DNA of 51,245 nt from an uncultured Nitrospira sp. Lineage in GTDB: Bacteria; Nitrospirota; Nitrospiria; Nitrospirales; Nitrospiraceae. The number at the start of each line of letters is the position of its first letter. Positions within the stretch are counted from its first letter, which is position 1. The translations under genes and the position numbers were made by a program. The DNA lies in the NCBI GenBank assembly GCA_946479785.1, contig CAMLHQ010000017.1, forward strand, positions 1-51,245, read 5' to 3'. A model generated the notes under the pieces. The model saw only the letters and a list, made by a program, of their open reading frames with translations, was not told where the DNA came from and did no database searches. This document shows, piece after piece, positions 16,351 through 24,126 of the stretch.

Positions 16351-16761
16351 TTATTGCGGTTCTTCATACTCGTAACTAGGATCGAGCGCCGGGGCTTCAC
16401 TGCCACCACCGCCCTGACCGCCTCCGGCGTCGCCTCGTTTTGGTAAAAATGTCACCGTCTGCGCGACGACTTCGTGCTTGCTGCGCTTCTGGCCGTCTTC
16501 CGTTTCCCAGCGCCGCTGCTGCAAGCGACCGTCTACGATGATGCCATTCCCCTTGCTGAGGTACTGCCCACAATGTTCCGCCTGTTTCCCGAATACGACG
16601 ATATCAACGAAACACACTTCTTCCTTCAACTCGTCGCCCTGCTTGTAGCGGCGGCTGACCGCCAGCCCCAAGGAGGCGACGGGCGTTCCGTTCGGTGTGT
16701 ATCGCAATTCCGGGTTGCGCGTCAGATTCCCGATGAGAATGACTTTGTTAAATCCGGCCAC
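16351..16761 (-). CDS. ssb: Single-stranded DNA-binding protein, atypical C terminus
   Basis: Binds ssDNA in replication, repair and recombination. The 136-residue product has a normal OB fold: FNKVILIGNLTRNPELRY, then VASLGLAVSR, the VDIVVFGKQAE strand and GIIVDGRLQQRRWE. A short Gly-rich linker follows. The C terminus ends SYEYEEPQ and lacks the acidic Asp-Asp-x-Pro-Phe tip that recruits partner proteins in most bacterial SSBs. The GTG at 16761 has GAGGAG seven bases upstream and overlaps the end of rpsF by 14 bp. An in-frame start farther upstream would lie inside rpsF and lacks SSB homology. Confidence 0.93.
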   Translation of the reverse strand: MAGFNKVILIGNLTRNPELRYTPNGTPVASLGLAVSRRYKQGDELKEEVCFVDIVVFGKQAEHCGQYLSKGNGIIVDGRLQQRRWETEDGQKRSKHEVVAQTVTFLPKRGDAGGGQGGGGSEAPALDPSYEYEEPQ

Positions 16762-17095
16762 CGGAGAACTCCTCAGAAGGCGCCTCAATTGCCCGACGCG
16801 GCACCAGTTCCTTTTCGAGGTGCACCGTGAGGAACTTAATGATGTTGTCCTCCAACCGGTAGGCATGTTCCAATTCGCCGACCGTATTGTTCGGCGCTTT
16901 GAAATAAAAATACACGTAGGTGCCCTTCCGCTCCCGCCGGACTTCGTAGGCGAGCTTCTTGCGGCCCCAATTTTCCGACTTGATGAACTGCGCGCCGGTC
17001 TTATCGGCGACGGCCTTCATCTTCTCGATAAGTGCATTGGTCTCCTCATCGGAGACGGACGGACGAATAATGAACAGAGACTCGTAGAGCTCCAT
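16748..17095 (-). CDS. rpsF: 30S ribosomal protein S6
   Basis: A 115-residue S6 with MELYESLFIIRPSVSDEE, ENWGRKKLAYEVRRERKGTYVYF and the C-terminal DNIIKFLTV segment. AGGAGG precedes the ATG. It heads the leftward run and is preceded by a promoter at 17177-17206. It overlaps ssb by 14 bp, so ssb synthesis is probably coupled to S6. Confidence 0.96.
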   Translation of the reverse strand: MELYESLFIIRPSVSDEETNALIEKMKAVADKTGAQFIKSENWGRKKLAYEVRRERKGTYVYFYFKAPNNTVGELEHAYRLEDNIIKFLTVHLEKELVPRRAIEAPSEEFSGGRI

Positions 17096-17176
17096 GCAGC
17101 GATCCTCCTGGACAAAGGCCCCCAGACCAGCTGGGAGCGAGGTGTAGGGCGCCTATATGGCGCAAACGGAAGGTGG

Positions 17177-17206
17177 ACGGTAGCACAGGCAAGCCGAAAC
17201 TGTCAA
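17177..17206 (-). promoter_or_regulatory. Predicted promoter for the rpsF-ssb-rpsR operon
   Basis: On the minus strand a perfect TTGACA (17201-17206) is followed after 18 bp by TACCGT (17177-17182). The ATG of rpsF is about 80 bases downstream. The promoter lies back to back with that of imuB. Confidence 0.5.
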
Positions 17207-17252
17207 TTTCCCAAAGAGTTGGGTAGTGTTCTAAATAGAGACTTCCCCTACA

Positions 17253-17281
17253 TTGACACTACGCCGTTTCATCTGTAACCA
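17253..17281 (+). promoter_or_regulatory. Predicted promoter for imuB-dnaE2-udgX
   Basis: A perfect TTGACA (17253-17258), a 17-bp spacer and a weak -10 TAACCA (17276-17281). The -10 lies wholly inside the palindrome at 17274-17290. A strong -35 with an operator over the -10 is the layout expected for a repressible promoter. Confidence 0.5.
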
Positions 17282-17290
17282 TTGGTTACA
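17274..17290. promoter_or_regulatory. 17-bp perfect palindromic operator upstream of imuB
   Basis: TGTAACCATTGGTTACA consists of two exact 8-bp arms around a central T. It begins 30 bp and ends 14 bp before the imuB ATG and covers the -10. In other bacteria imuB/dnaE2 cassettes are LexA-controlled, so this is a good candidate for this lineage's LexA (SOS) box. It matches none of the classical E. coli, Bacillus or alphaproteobacterial boxes exactly. No second copy was seen in the window. Identity of the repressor is inferred. Confidence 0.65.
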
Positions 17291-17303
17291 ACGAGAATGA
17301 AGC

Positions 17304-18485
17304 ATGGAACGGCATATTGTGTGTGTGAAGATTCCTTCGTTCGGGATCACGCTTGCCCGAGCAGGCAATGCCTCGCTGCGGAATAGACCGGTCGCCATGG
17401 CGTCGGTACATACGCCACGCGCGCTGGTGCAGGAAGTGTCTCATGAAGCGTTCCATGAAGGAATCGAGCCGGGCGCCTCGGTTGAATTGGCGCGTCGAAT
17501 ATGCCCGGGATTGCGCCTCGTGCCGCCCGACTCGTTGCGCCTCTGGACAGCACATCGCGAACTGCAACGCACCGTCCTGCCCCTGGCACCGGCCTGGGAA
17601 TCGATCCGGCCGGGCTCGCTGTTTCTGGATCTCACCGGTACCACCCGACTCTTCGGTCCGCCCATTGATATAGCCGCCCGCCTCAGTCGAGAGTTGATGC
17701 ACCGGCAGGGATGGAACAGTGTGATGGGGCTGGCAGGAAACAAGCTGGTCTCGCAACTGGCCGCAACGACACTCGAACGGCCGCCCCAAGTGTTCTCAAT
17801 TCACCCCGGTTCAGAGCAGCCGTTTCTCGCTCCGTTACCGACCACGTTGCTCCCCGGCCTCGATCGCACTCGGGCCTCGCAGGTCCTTCGTCGGTTGGAC
17901 GACTTGAATCTGCGAACGTTGGGATCGATTGCCGCCGTCTCGATGACTCACCTGACATCGGCGTTCGGCGCGACTGCCGGCTTCCTGCATAACTGGGCAT
18001 TGGGTATCGATCCCTCACCGGTCCGCCCGCCGATCGAACAACCGGCGATCGAGGAGGCGATCGGTCTCGATCCCGATGAAGTGGATGATCAGCTCTTACT
18101 GGGGCGCCTATACGGATTGCTGGAGTTCCTTTGCGCGACGCTCCGGCAACAACGGCGGGTCTGTCGACGCATCATGCTCACCATCCGGTACAGCGACCAT
18201 CACGAACAGGCCGCGCAGCAGCTGCTCCATCGCGGCACCTGTTGGGAGGCCGATCTTCAACCGGTGCTCACCGGCCTGTTTACTCGTTGCTTCCGGCGGC
18301 GCGTCCGGTTGCAGCGCACGACTCTTCGGGTCGATCGCCTGGGGCCGCCGGCCGAACAGCTGTCGCTCTTCGAGGAATCGGAATCTCTTGCACAGCCGGC
18401 GCACCATCGGCTCTCCCTGGCACTCGATCGCATTCGCATGAAGTTCGGCGAACGGGCCGTCTCATGGGGAAAGACCTTGCGATGA
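17304..18485 (+). CDS. imuB: ImuB-like, probably inactive Y-family polymerase
   Basis: Predicted mutasome hub linking an error-prone polymerase to the beta clamp. The 393-residue protein has the Y-family fold but not its catalytic residues: the N-terminal Asp strand reads VCVKIPSFGI, with Lys where Asp is expected, and the Asp-Glu pair is replaced in LFLDLTGTTRLFG (about 106-118), a sequence typical of ImuB. A helix-hairpin-helix region (about 180-235) and little-finger-like region follow. EQLSLFEE (351-358) is a clear beta-clamp-binding motif of the QLxLF type. Its ATG is 14 bp after the palindromic operator, and it overlaps dnaE2 by 4 bp (ATGA). There is no imuA between promoter and imuB. 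Confidence 0.82.
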   Translation: MERHIVCVKIPSFGITLARAGNASLRNRPVAMASVHTPRALVQEVSHEAFHEGIEPGASVELARRICPGLRLVPPDSLRLWTAHRELQRTVLPLAPAWESIRPGSLFLDLTGTTRLFGPPIDIAARLSRELMHRQGWNSVMGLAGNKLVSQLAATTLERPPQVFSIHPGSEQPFLAPLPTTLLPGLDRTRASQVLRRLDDLNLRTLGSIAAVSMTHLTSAFGATAGFLHNWALGIDPSPVRPPIEQPAIEEAIGLDPDEVDDQLLLGRLYGLLEFLCATLRQQRRVCRRIMLTIRYSDHHEQAAQQLLHRGTCWEADLQPVLTGLFTRCFRRRVRLQRTTLRVDRLGPPAEQLSLFEESESLAQPAHHRLSLALDRIRMKFGERAVSWGKTLR

Positions 18486-21400
18486 CGACTGCACCATTCG
18501 TGCATCTGCATGTCCATTCGGATTATTCGCCGATGCGCGGCGTGTCGTCGCTTGAAGAACTATGTGTCTCCGCACAACGACAAGGTTTGACGGCATTGGC
18601 GTTGACCGATACGAACGGATTGTACGGCGCGATCAGATTTATCGAGCAGGCGAAGCGGCACAGCCTACGTCCGATTCTGGGCGCCGAACTGACAACCGAT
18701 GACCATCGCGCGGTGCTGTTGGCCAAAACACCCGAGGGCTATGCCAACCTCTGTCGTCTGCTGTCAGAACGCCATTGCGATCCGACGTTTAATTTTGTCG
18801 CATCGATTTCACACTATCGCAACGGACTGATCCTCATCACCGACGATGAAGTGGCCCTCGCTGTTTGGGCGAAAGAATCTCAACAGGATCTCTATGCCGA
18901 GCTGACGCCGGGCCCTGCCATGCACCACATTCTGTTGTTCAGTCGCCGCACCGGCTTACCGCCTGTTGCCACCAACCGAGTGTATTTTGCGAAACCGGAG
19001 GGCTTTGATACCCATCGGCTGCTACGCGCCATTGCCCTCAATACGACACTCTCGCGGCTGCCGGCACAGGCCTGCTGTGCGTCCACGCAATGGCTGATAC
19101 CGCCCACCCGCATGGCGGCGCAGTTCCCACATGTGCCGGCGGCGCTGGAAAATACCGTCCGCATCGCCGAGACCTGCCATAGCGACTGGCGTTTCAGCGA
19201 GACGATTTTCCCGACTTTTCGCCGGCTCACGGATGAAGCAGCGTTTGCCGTGCTTCAAGAAAAAACGTATGCGGGTGCGTGCGAGCGATACGGTGCGCTA
19301 TCGTCGGAGACCCGTGAACGGATTGAGCAGGAACTGACCATCATCCGGGAGAAGCGCTTCGCGCATTATTTTCTCGTAGTGGAAGAAATCGTGAAGGAGG
19401 CGCCCCGTACCTGCGGCCGCGGATCCGTGGCAGCCTCCATCGTGTCCTATTGCCTGAAGATCACGCACGTCGACCCGCTCAAGCACCATTTGTTCTTCGA
19501 GCGGTTTTTGAACCCTGGACGGAAAGATCCGCCCGATATCGATATCGATTTTCCCTGGGATGAGCGCGATCGGATTCTCGACTGGGTCTTCACACAATAT
19601 GGTGAACGCCAAGCCGCAATGGTGGCGAACCAGAATAGCCTCGGATTCCGCGCAGCCATCCGCGAAACCGCGAAGGTCTATGGGATGCCTGCCGAGGAGA
19701 TTGCCACGATCTCCTCACGAGTCATGCGACAGAAATCTATAATGACGTTTGACGAAGCTCCAACAAACGAACAATGGCTGAAGCGGATATCGCAGGTGCT
19801 CCGGCTAAAGGCTCCCTGGCCCGAGATTCTCGCGCAAGCGCTTCGCGCGCAGAATCATTTTCGCCACCTTTCCACGCATTGCGGCGGCGTGGTGATCGTG
19901 CCGGACGAGATTCGACGCTATGTGCCGGTTGAGTTCACCGCGAAGGGTCTGCCGGTCATTCAATGGGAAAAGGATCAGACGGAAGAGGCGGGCCTGGTCA
20001 AGATCGATCTGTTGGGGAACCGATCACTTGCCGTCATCCGTGATGCGATCGCCGCTATCGCCCGCTACACCGGTCGCGAGATCGACTATGCCAGCTGGGA
20101 TCCGCTGAACGATCGAGCCACACAGGATGTGATACGGCGCGGCGACACGATCGGCTGTTTCTACGTCGAATCGCCGGCGACGAGGCTCTTGCTTAGAAAA
20201 CTCTGGAGGGGCATGCCCGACAATCGTCGTGCGATCGCTGATGTCTTCGAGTATCTGGTGATCGTCTCCTCGCTCGTCCGGCCTGCGGCGATTACCTTCG
20301 TGCAGGACTTCATCAGGCGCGCGCACGGCGAATCCTATGAACCGTTGCACCCGTTGATGAAGCCCATTCTCGCGGAGACCTTCGGCATCATGGTTTATCA
20401 GGAAGACGTCACGAAAGTCGCGATGGCACTCGCCGACTTTTCCGTGGAAGACGCGGACCAATTACGCAAGGTCATCAGCAAAAAACACAAGGAACGGCAG
20501 CTGCGGGATTATTACCACCAGTTTTGCGGAGGTGCGGCGAGGAACGGCGCCGCACCGGAGACGATCGCGAAGATTTGGACGATGATCATGAGCTTCGCGG
20601 GCTACAGTTTCTGCAAGCCTCATTCGGCCAGTTATGCCCAGGTGTCGTTCAAGTCCGCCTATCTTCGTGCTCATCACCCCGCAGAATTTCTGGCCGCCGT
20701 CATCAGTAACCAAGGCGGCTTTTACTCGACGTTCGCCTATCTCTCTGAAGCCCGCCGGATGGGGCTCGCGATTCTGCTGCCGGACGTCAACGCCAGCGAT
20801 TGGGCCTATCGCGGCGAAGGAGACCGAGTGCGGATGGGATTGATGCAGGTAAAGACGATCCCGAAAGAACTCGGCGCGAAGATCGTCGAGGAACGGACGA
20901 AGAAGGGCCCGTACCGATCGTTTCAGGACTTTCTGCAGCGCGTGAATCCCGAGCCGGCGCATGCTCGGGCGTTGATTCGCGCCGGCTGTTGTGACTCCAT
21001 TGCCGGCGAATTGACAAGACCGGCTTTGCTCTGGCGGCTGTGTGTAAGAAGAGAGGTCTGCTCAGATCCCCTGCCTGTGCCCGATGATTATGCCCCTCAA
21101 CAGAAACTGGCTCATGAGATCGAGTCCTTCGGCTTTCTGGCCAGCCGCCATCCCCTGACGCTGTATCGAACACAGATTGAGCGGCTGCGGCCTGTGCCGG
21201 CCTCGCAGATAGATCGTTTTATCGGGCAACGCATAACGATGGTGGGATGGCTCATCACCGAAAAGCCGGTAGAAACCAAGGACGGCCTGACGATGGAATT
21301 TATCACGCTCGAAGATGTTACCGCCCTCTACGACGCCACCCTCTTTCCAGATGTCTATCGGCGCTGCCATCAGTTCCTCTCGCCCGACCGATCCTACATC

Positions 21401-21571
21401 GTGGGCGGTCTGGTGGAAGAAGAGTTCGGTGTTGTGACACTCACCGTATCCGACCTTGAATTACTCGAATCCACATCATATCCAGAACCTGGACGGCAGA
21501 TTGAAGCATGGTATGGTGATACATGCGACCCTCTCCCCGATCCGCCGCCATATTCATTCCCACAAAACTGA
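18482..21571 (+). CDS. dnaE2: Error-prone DNA polymerase III alpha-like subunit (DnaE2)
   Basis: C-family polymerase expected to carry out translesion synthesis with ImuB. The 1029-residue length is that of DnaE2 rather than replicative DnaE (about 1160). Domains in order: PHP domain (from HLHVHSDYS at 8-16 to about 200); palm with GRGSVAASIVSYCL and the catalytic PDIDIDF near 350; finger region with FCKPHSASYAQVSFKSAYL near 710-730; helix-hairpin-helix region with a GPYRSFQDFLQRV stretch; and a C-terminal OB fold with MVGWLITEKPV and LEDVTALYDATLFP. The ATG overlaps the imuB stop (ATGA), and the 3' end overlaps udgX by 49 bp. The adjacent ImuB makes the error-prone assignment much more likely than a second replicative DnaE. 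Confidence 0.87.
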   Translation: MTTAPFVHLHVHSDYSPMRGVSSLEELCVSAQRQGLTALALTDTNGLYGAIRFIEQAKRHSLRPILGAELTTDDHRAVLLAKTPEGYANLCRLLSERHCDPTFNFVASISHYRNGLILITDDEVALAVWAKESQQDLYAELTPGPAMHHILLFSRRTGLPPVATNRVYFAKPEGFDTHRLLRAIALNTTLSRLPAQACCASTQWLIPPTRMAAQFPHVPAALENTVRIAETCHSDWRFSETIFPTFRRLTDEAAFAVLQEKTYAGACERYGALSSETRERIEQELTIIREKRFAHYFLVVEEIVKEAPRTCGRGSVAASIVSYCLKITHVDPLKHHLFFERFLNPGRKDPPDIDIDFPWDERDRILDWVFTQYGERQAAMVANQNSLGFRAAIRETAKVYGMPAEEIATISSRVMRQKSIMTFDEAPTNEQWLKRISQVLRLKAPWPEILAQALRAQNHFRHLSTHCGGVVIVPDEIRRYVPVEFTAKGLPVIQWEKDQTEEAGLVKIDLLGNRSLAVIRDAIAAIARYTGREIDYASWDPLNDRATQDVIRRGDTIGCFYVESPATRLLLRKLWRGMPDNRRAIADVFEYLVIVSSLVRPAAITFVQDFIRRAHGESYEPLHPLMKPILAETFGIMVYQEDVTKVAMALADFSVEDADQLRKVISKKHKERQLRDYYHQFCGGAARNGAAPETIAKIWTMIMSFAGYSFCKPHSASYAQVSFKSAYLRAHHPAEFLAAVISNQGGFYSTFAYLSEARRMGLAILLPDVNASDWAYRGEGDRVRMGLMQVKTIPKELGAKIVEERTKKGPYRSFQDFLQRVNPEPAHARALIRAGCCDSIAGELTRPALLWRLCVRREVCSDPLPVPDDYAPQQKLAHEIESFGFLASRHPLTLYRTQIERLRPVPASQIDRFIGQRITMVGWLITEKPVETKDGLTMEFITLEDVTALYDATLFPDVYRRCHQFLSPDRSYIVGGLVEEEFGVVTLTVSDLELLESTSYPEPGRQIEAWYGDTCDPLPDPPPYSFPQN

Positions 21572-22164
21572 CCGTCCCGGCCCTGCAAAAAGCCGCCTCC
21601 TCCTGCACCGGCTGCGACCTCTACAAGCAGGCCACACAAACCGTCTTCGGAGAAGGGGCAGGTCATGCCGAAATCATCTTGATCGGTGAACAACCGGGCG
21701 ATCAAGAAGACCGAGCCGGTCAGCCCTTCGTCGGTCCGGCGGGAAAACTATTGGACAAGGCTTTGGCCGAAGCCGGAATCACGCGACAAGACGTCTATGT
21801 CACCAATGCCGTGAAGCACTTTAAATGGGAACCACAAGGCAAGCGCCGCAAGCACAAAAAGCCTTCAGCCGCCGAAATTGCCGCGTGCCGGCCCTGGCTC
21901 GAAGCGGAAGTGAAGGTGTTGACGCCGCGCGTTATTGTCTGTCTCGGCGTCACGGCGGCTCAGTCGGTTTTTGGCAAGATCGTTCGATTAAATGAGCTGA
22001 GGGGAAAACCTTGGAACACAGTCATGGCGCCGAATGTCTTTGTGACCGTTCATCCCTCGGCGATTCTCCGGCACCCTGAAGCCGTGCAACGAGACGAGGA
22101 GTACCGTCGCTTCGTCGATGATCTGCGGCGCATCAAACAATTCCTTACAGTCCGGGCCGTATAA
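21523..22164 (+). CDS. udgX: UdgX-type uracil-DNA glycosylase/binding protein
   Basis: A 213-residue Fe-S uracil-DNA glycosylase-fold protein. Four cysteines (28, 31, 122, 140) match the family-4 cluster ligands. GEQPGDQED (55-63) has the Gln of UdgX rather than the Ala of ordinary family-4 enzymes. The R-loop KRRKHK (107-112) carries the His (111) that in mycobacterial UdgX forms a covalent bond to the abasic sugar after uracil excision. The usual loop is KRRIHK; Ile is Lys here. HPSAIL (177-182) is the second active-site motif. It is the third gene of the imuB-dnaE2 transcript and overlaps dnaE2 by 49 bp. Family call is firm; a mutasome-linked role is inferred. Confidence 0.88.
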   Translation: MRPSPRSAAIFIPTKLTVPALQKAASSCTGCDLYKQATQTVFGEGAGHAEIILIGEQPGDQEDRAGQPFVGPAGKLLDKALAEAGITRQDVYVTNAVKHFKWEPQGKRRKHKKPSAAEIAACRPWLEAEVKVLTPRVIVCLGVTAAQSVFGKIVRLNELRGKPWNTVMAPNVFVTVHPSAILRHPEAVQRDEEYRRFVDDLRRIKQFLTVRAV

Positions 22165-22199
22165 TACCGCCAGCTTCTTACAAGCAGCACTCAGAAATG

Positions 22200-22320
22200 T
22201 CACTCCTCTCAAAACAGCGGTTCTGCGCGTTACGGCTCTGAGCGGACTTTGTCGGAGAAGCGATCGCTTTGGAAGGTGAGGGAGCGAAGAACCTCGGCAA
22301 ACCAGCTGTTTTGGAAGTGA
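22200..22320. repeat. Imperfect inverted repeat after ychF (possible copy C of repeat family)
   Basis: Arms 22200-22218 and 22305-22320 both contain AAAACAGC/GCTGTTTT and TCACT/AGTGA, with a 3-base bulge. The right arm starts one base beyond the ychF stop. The enclosed 86 bp include CTGCGCGTTACGG (22222-22234), resembling the start of the core in copies A and B and in the same orientation to the host gene, and a 12-bp palindrome AAGCGATCGCTT (22258-22269). The rest of the core is diverged. It lies between convergent udgX and ychF and could end transcription from both, but no T-run is present. Confidence 0.45.
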
Positions 22321-23412
22321 TTAGACATTGAAGCGGAAATAGACAATATCCGCTTCTTTGATGATGTAATCTTTGCCTTCGAGACGAAACAGACCCTTTT
22401 CTTTCACCTTCGCTTCCGACCCGCAGGCCAGCAAATCATCGTAATGATAGACCTCGGCACGGATAAATCCGCGCTCCATGTCAGAATGAATCTTCCCGGC
22501 TGCTTGTGGTGCTTTGGTGTTGCGCGGTATCGGCCAGGCGCGCGACTCAATTTCTCCGGCAGTGAAAAAGGTGATGATGTTGAGGAGTGTGTAAGCTTCA
22601 CGTGTGAGGCGCACAAGACCGGATTCGGTGAGCCCCATTTCGTTCAGAAAGTCCGCTCGCTCGCTGTCCGGCAACGTAGACAACTCCGCTTCAAACTGCC
22701 CGCAGATCGTGACAACGCGGGCACCGCGTGTTTCGGCGAAGTCACGCACCGTCTTGACCATGACGTCATCGGCATTCTTGCCTTCAGAGACATTCGCGAC
22801 GAACAGCACCGGCTTGGCGGCAAGTAGTTGGCATTCGTTGAGGATGAGGCGCTCGTCGGCGGAATAGCTCAAATTGCCCAGCCATTCGCCCTTGTCGAGC
22901 AGACCCATGAGCCTGGTGAGGAACTCCACTTCGAACGCCGCTTTCTTATCGCCGGCTCGAACTTTCTTTTCAGTTTTCTGTTTGCGCCGATCGAGTGTCT
23001 CCAAATCGGACAGCATCAACTCCGTCTCGATCACGCCGATGTCACGGATGGGATGCACGCTGCCGCTGACATGCACGACATCGGTCCCCTGAAAACAGCG
23101 CACGACGTGCAATAAGGCATCCACTTCTCGGATGTGGCCCAAGAACTGATTGCCGAGTCCCTCGCCCTTGCTGGCGCCCTCGACCAAGCCGGCAATGTCG
23201 CGCACTTCGAGAGTACTATAGGTGGTCTTCTTCGACTTGAAGATATCGGTCAGCGTGAGTAGGCGCGGATCGGGGACGAGCGCAATCCCGGTGTTGGGGT
23301 CGACGGTGGCGAAGGGATAATTGGCTGCGAGCGCACCCCCGCCGGTCAGCGCATTAAAGACCGTCGTCTTGCCGACGTTCGGCAGCCCGATCATGCCGCA
23401 ACATAACCCCAC
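22321..23412 (-). CDS. ychF: Redox-regulated ATPase YchF
   Basis: OBG-family P-loop protein that binds ATP and ribosomes. The 363-residue product has Walker A GLPNVGKTT (9-17), the G2/G3 region with DIAGLVEGASKGEGLGNQFL, and NVSE in place of the GTPase NKxD, which is diagnostic for YchF. The C-terminal TGS-like domain contains AWPIPRNTKAPQAAGKIHSDMERGFI. Start is a GTG at 23412 with TAGGAG close upstream; MGLCCGMIG aligns with the usual family start, so the internal ATG at 23394 is rejected. It follows pth across a repeat element. Confidence 0.95.
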   Translation of the reverse strand: MGLCCGMIGLPNVGKTTVFNALTGGGALAANYPFATVDPNTGIALVPDPRLLTLTDIFKSKKTTYSTLEVRDIAGLVEGASKGEGLGNQFLGHIREVDALLHVVRCFQGTDVVHVSGSVHPIRDIGVIETELMLSDLETLDRRKQKTEKKVRAGDKKAAFEVEFLTRLMGLLDKGEWLGNLSYSADERLILNECQLLAAKPVLFVANVSEGKNADDVMVKTVRDFAETRGARVVTICGQFEAELSTLPDSERADFLNEMGLTESGLVRLTREAYTLLNIITFFTAGEIESRAWPIPRNTKAPQAAGKIHSDMERGFIRAEVYHYDDLLACGSEAKVKEKGLFRLEGKDYIIKEADIVYFRFNV

Positions 23413-23456
23413 GTCTCCTACCCCTTTCTTTCCCTCTTGCGGAAAACGATTCGTTA

Positions 23457-23549
23457 AGAGGAGTGCTCTGGCTGGCTTTCACTGCGCGTTGAAGGAGCAA
23501 AGTTCATCGTGCGGTTCGGCGAGCTAGAGGTCAGCCGGATTGCTCCTCT
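23457..23549. repeat. Interspersed repeat core inside a locus-specific inverted repeat (copy B)
   Basis: The core at 23478-23529 aligns with copy A (4363-4418). It has the half-repeats TGCGCGTTGAAGGAGCA (23483-23499) and TGCGGTTCGGCGAGC (23510-23524). The arms 23457-23474 and 23532-23549 pair at 14 of 18 positions. The right arm is the last five codons of pth, and the left arm is an inverted near-copy of them. The arm sequence is unrelated to the arm in copy A, so the stem is conserved as structure, not as sequence. Confidence 0.6.
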
Positions 23550-24124
23550 CCCTCTTCAGACTTCTCTCGTACATTAAACTGGTTCATGGCTACTTCGGTT
23601 CCGCGGTGAACCAGGCACTCGAGCGCATCGACCGCTCGCTCAAGACAAGGGTCGATGATGTCCATTTCGTCCTTCGTGACCGTTTCCAGCACGTAATCCG
23701 CGGAATCTTGCCGAGGCGCCGGGCGGCCGATGCCTATCTTCAATCGCACAAACTGAGGGGTCCCCAATGCCTCAGCGATAGACTTGATGCCGTTGTGGCC
23801 TCCATGCCCCCCGGCCTGTTTGATCCTGAGGCGGCCTGGTTCCAAATCCAAATCGTCATGGACGAGAATCAGATCGTCGACGGTGAGTTGCAATTGGCGC
23901 AGAAGACCTTTAAGTGGCGGGCCCGTCACATTCATGAAGTCGAGAGTCCCGGCGAGTTCGATCAGTTGAGATCCGAGCCGTCCGGACCCTCGTTGAACAA
24001 CGCCGCGCCTGGTAAGGCGAATCGACCATCGAGCCGCGGCACGCTCGACGACCCACATCCCGACGTTGTGACGGGTTTGGGCATAGGAAGCGCCTGGATT
24101 GCCCAGTCCAACGATGAGGCGCAA
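23531..24124 (-). CDS. pth: Peptidyl-tRNA hydrolase
   Basis: Releases peptides from prematurely dropped peptidyl-tRNA. The 197-residue product has the active-site residues Asn in GLGNPG (about 9), His20 in QTRHNVG and Asp in LVHDDLDL, and the HGGHNGIKSI segment that contacts tRNA. The start is a TTG at 24124, 2 bp after the rplY stop; no other start fits the conserved RLIVGLGNPG. Coupling to rplY is the common arrangement. The C terminus is Glu-rich (EEGEEQSG), and its codons form one arm of the repeat element. Confidence 0.94.
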   Translation of the reverse strand: MRLIVGLGNPGASYAQTRHNVGMWVVERAAARWSIRLTRRGVVQRGSGRLGSQLIELAGTLDFMNVTGPPLKGLLRQLQLTVDDLILVHDDLDLEPGRLRIKQAGGHGGHNGIKSIAEALGTPQFVRLKIGIGRPAPRQDSADYVLETVTKDEMDIIDPCLERAVDALECLVHRGTEVAMNQFNVREKSEEGEEQSG

Positions 24125-24126
24125 CG

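Noticed and set aside
16762..16866. Longer N terminus for ssb
   Set aside because: It would lie inside rpsF; the GTG at 16761 has a good ribosome-binding site and the protein then begins like other SSBs.
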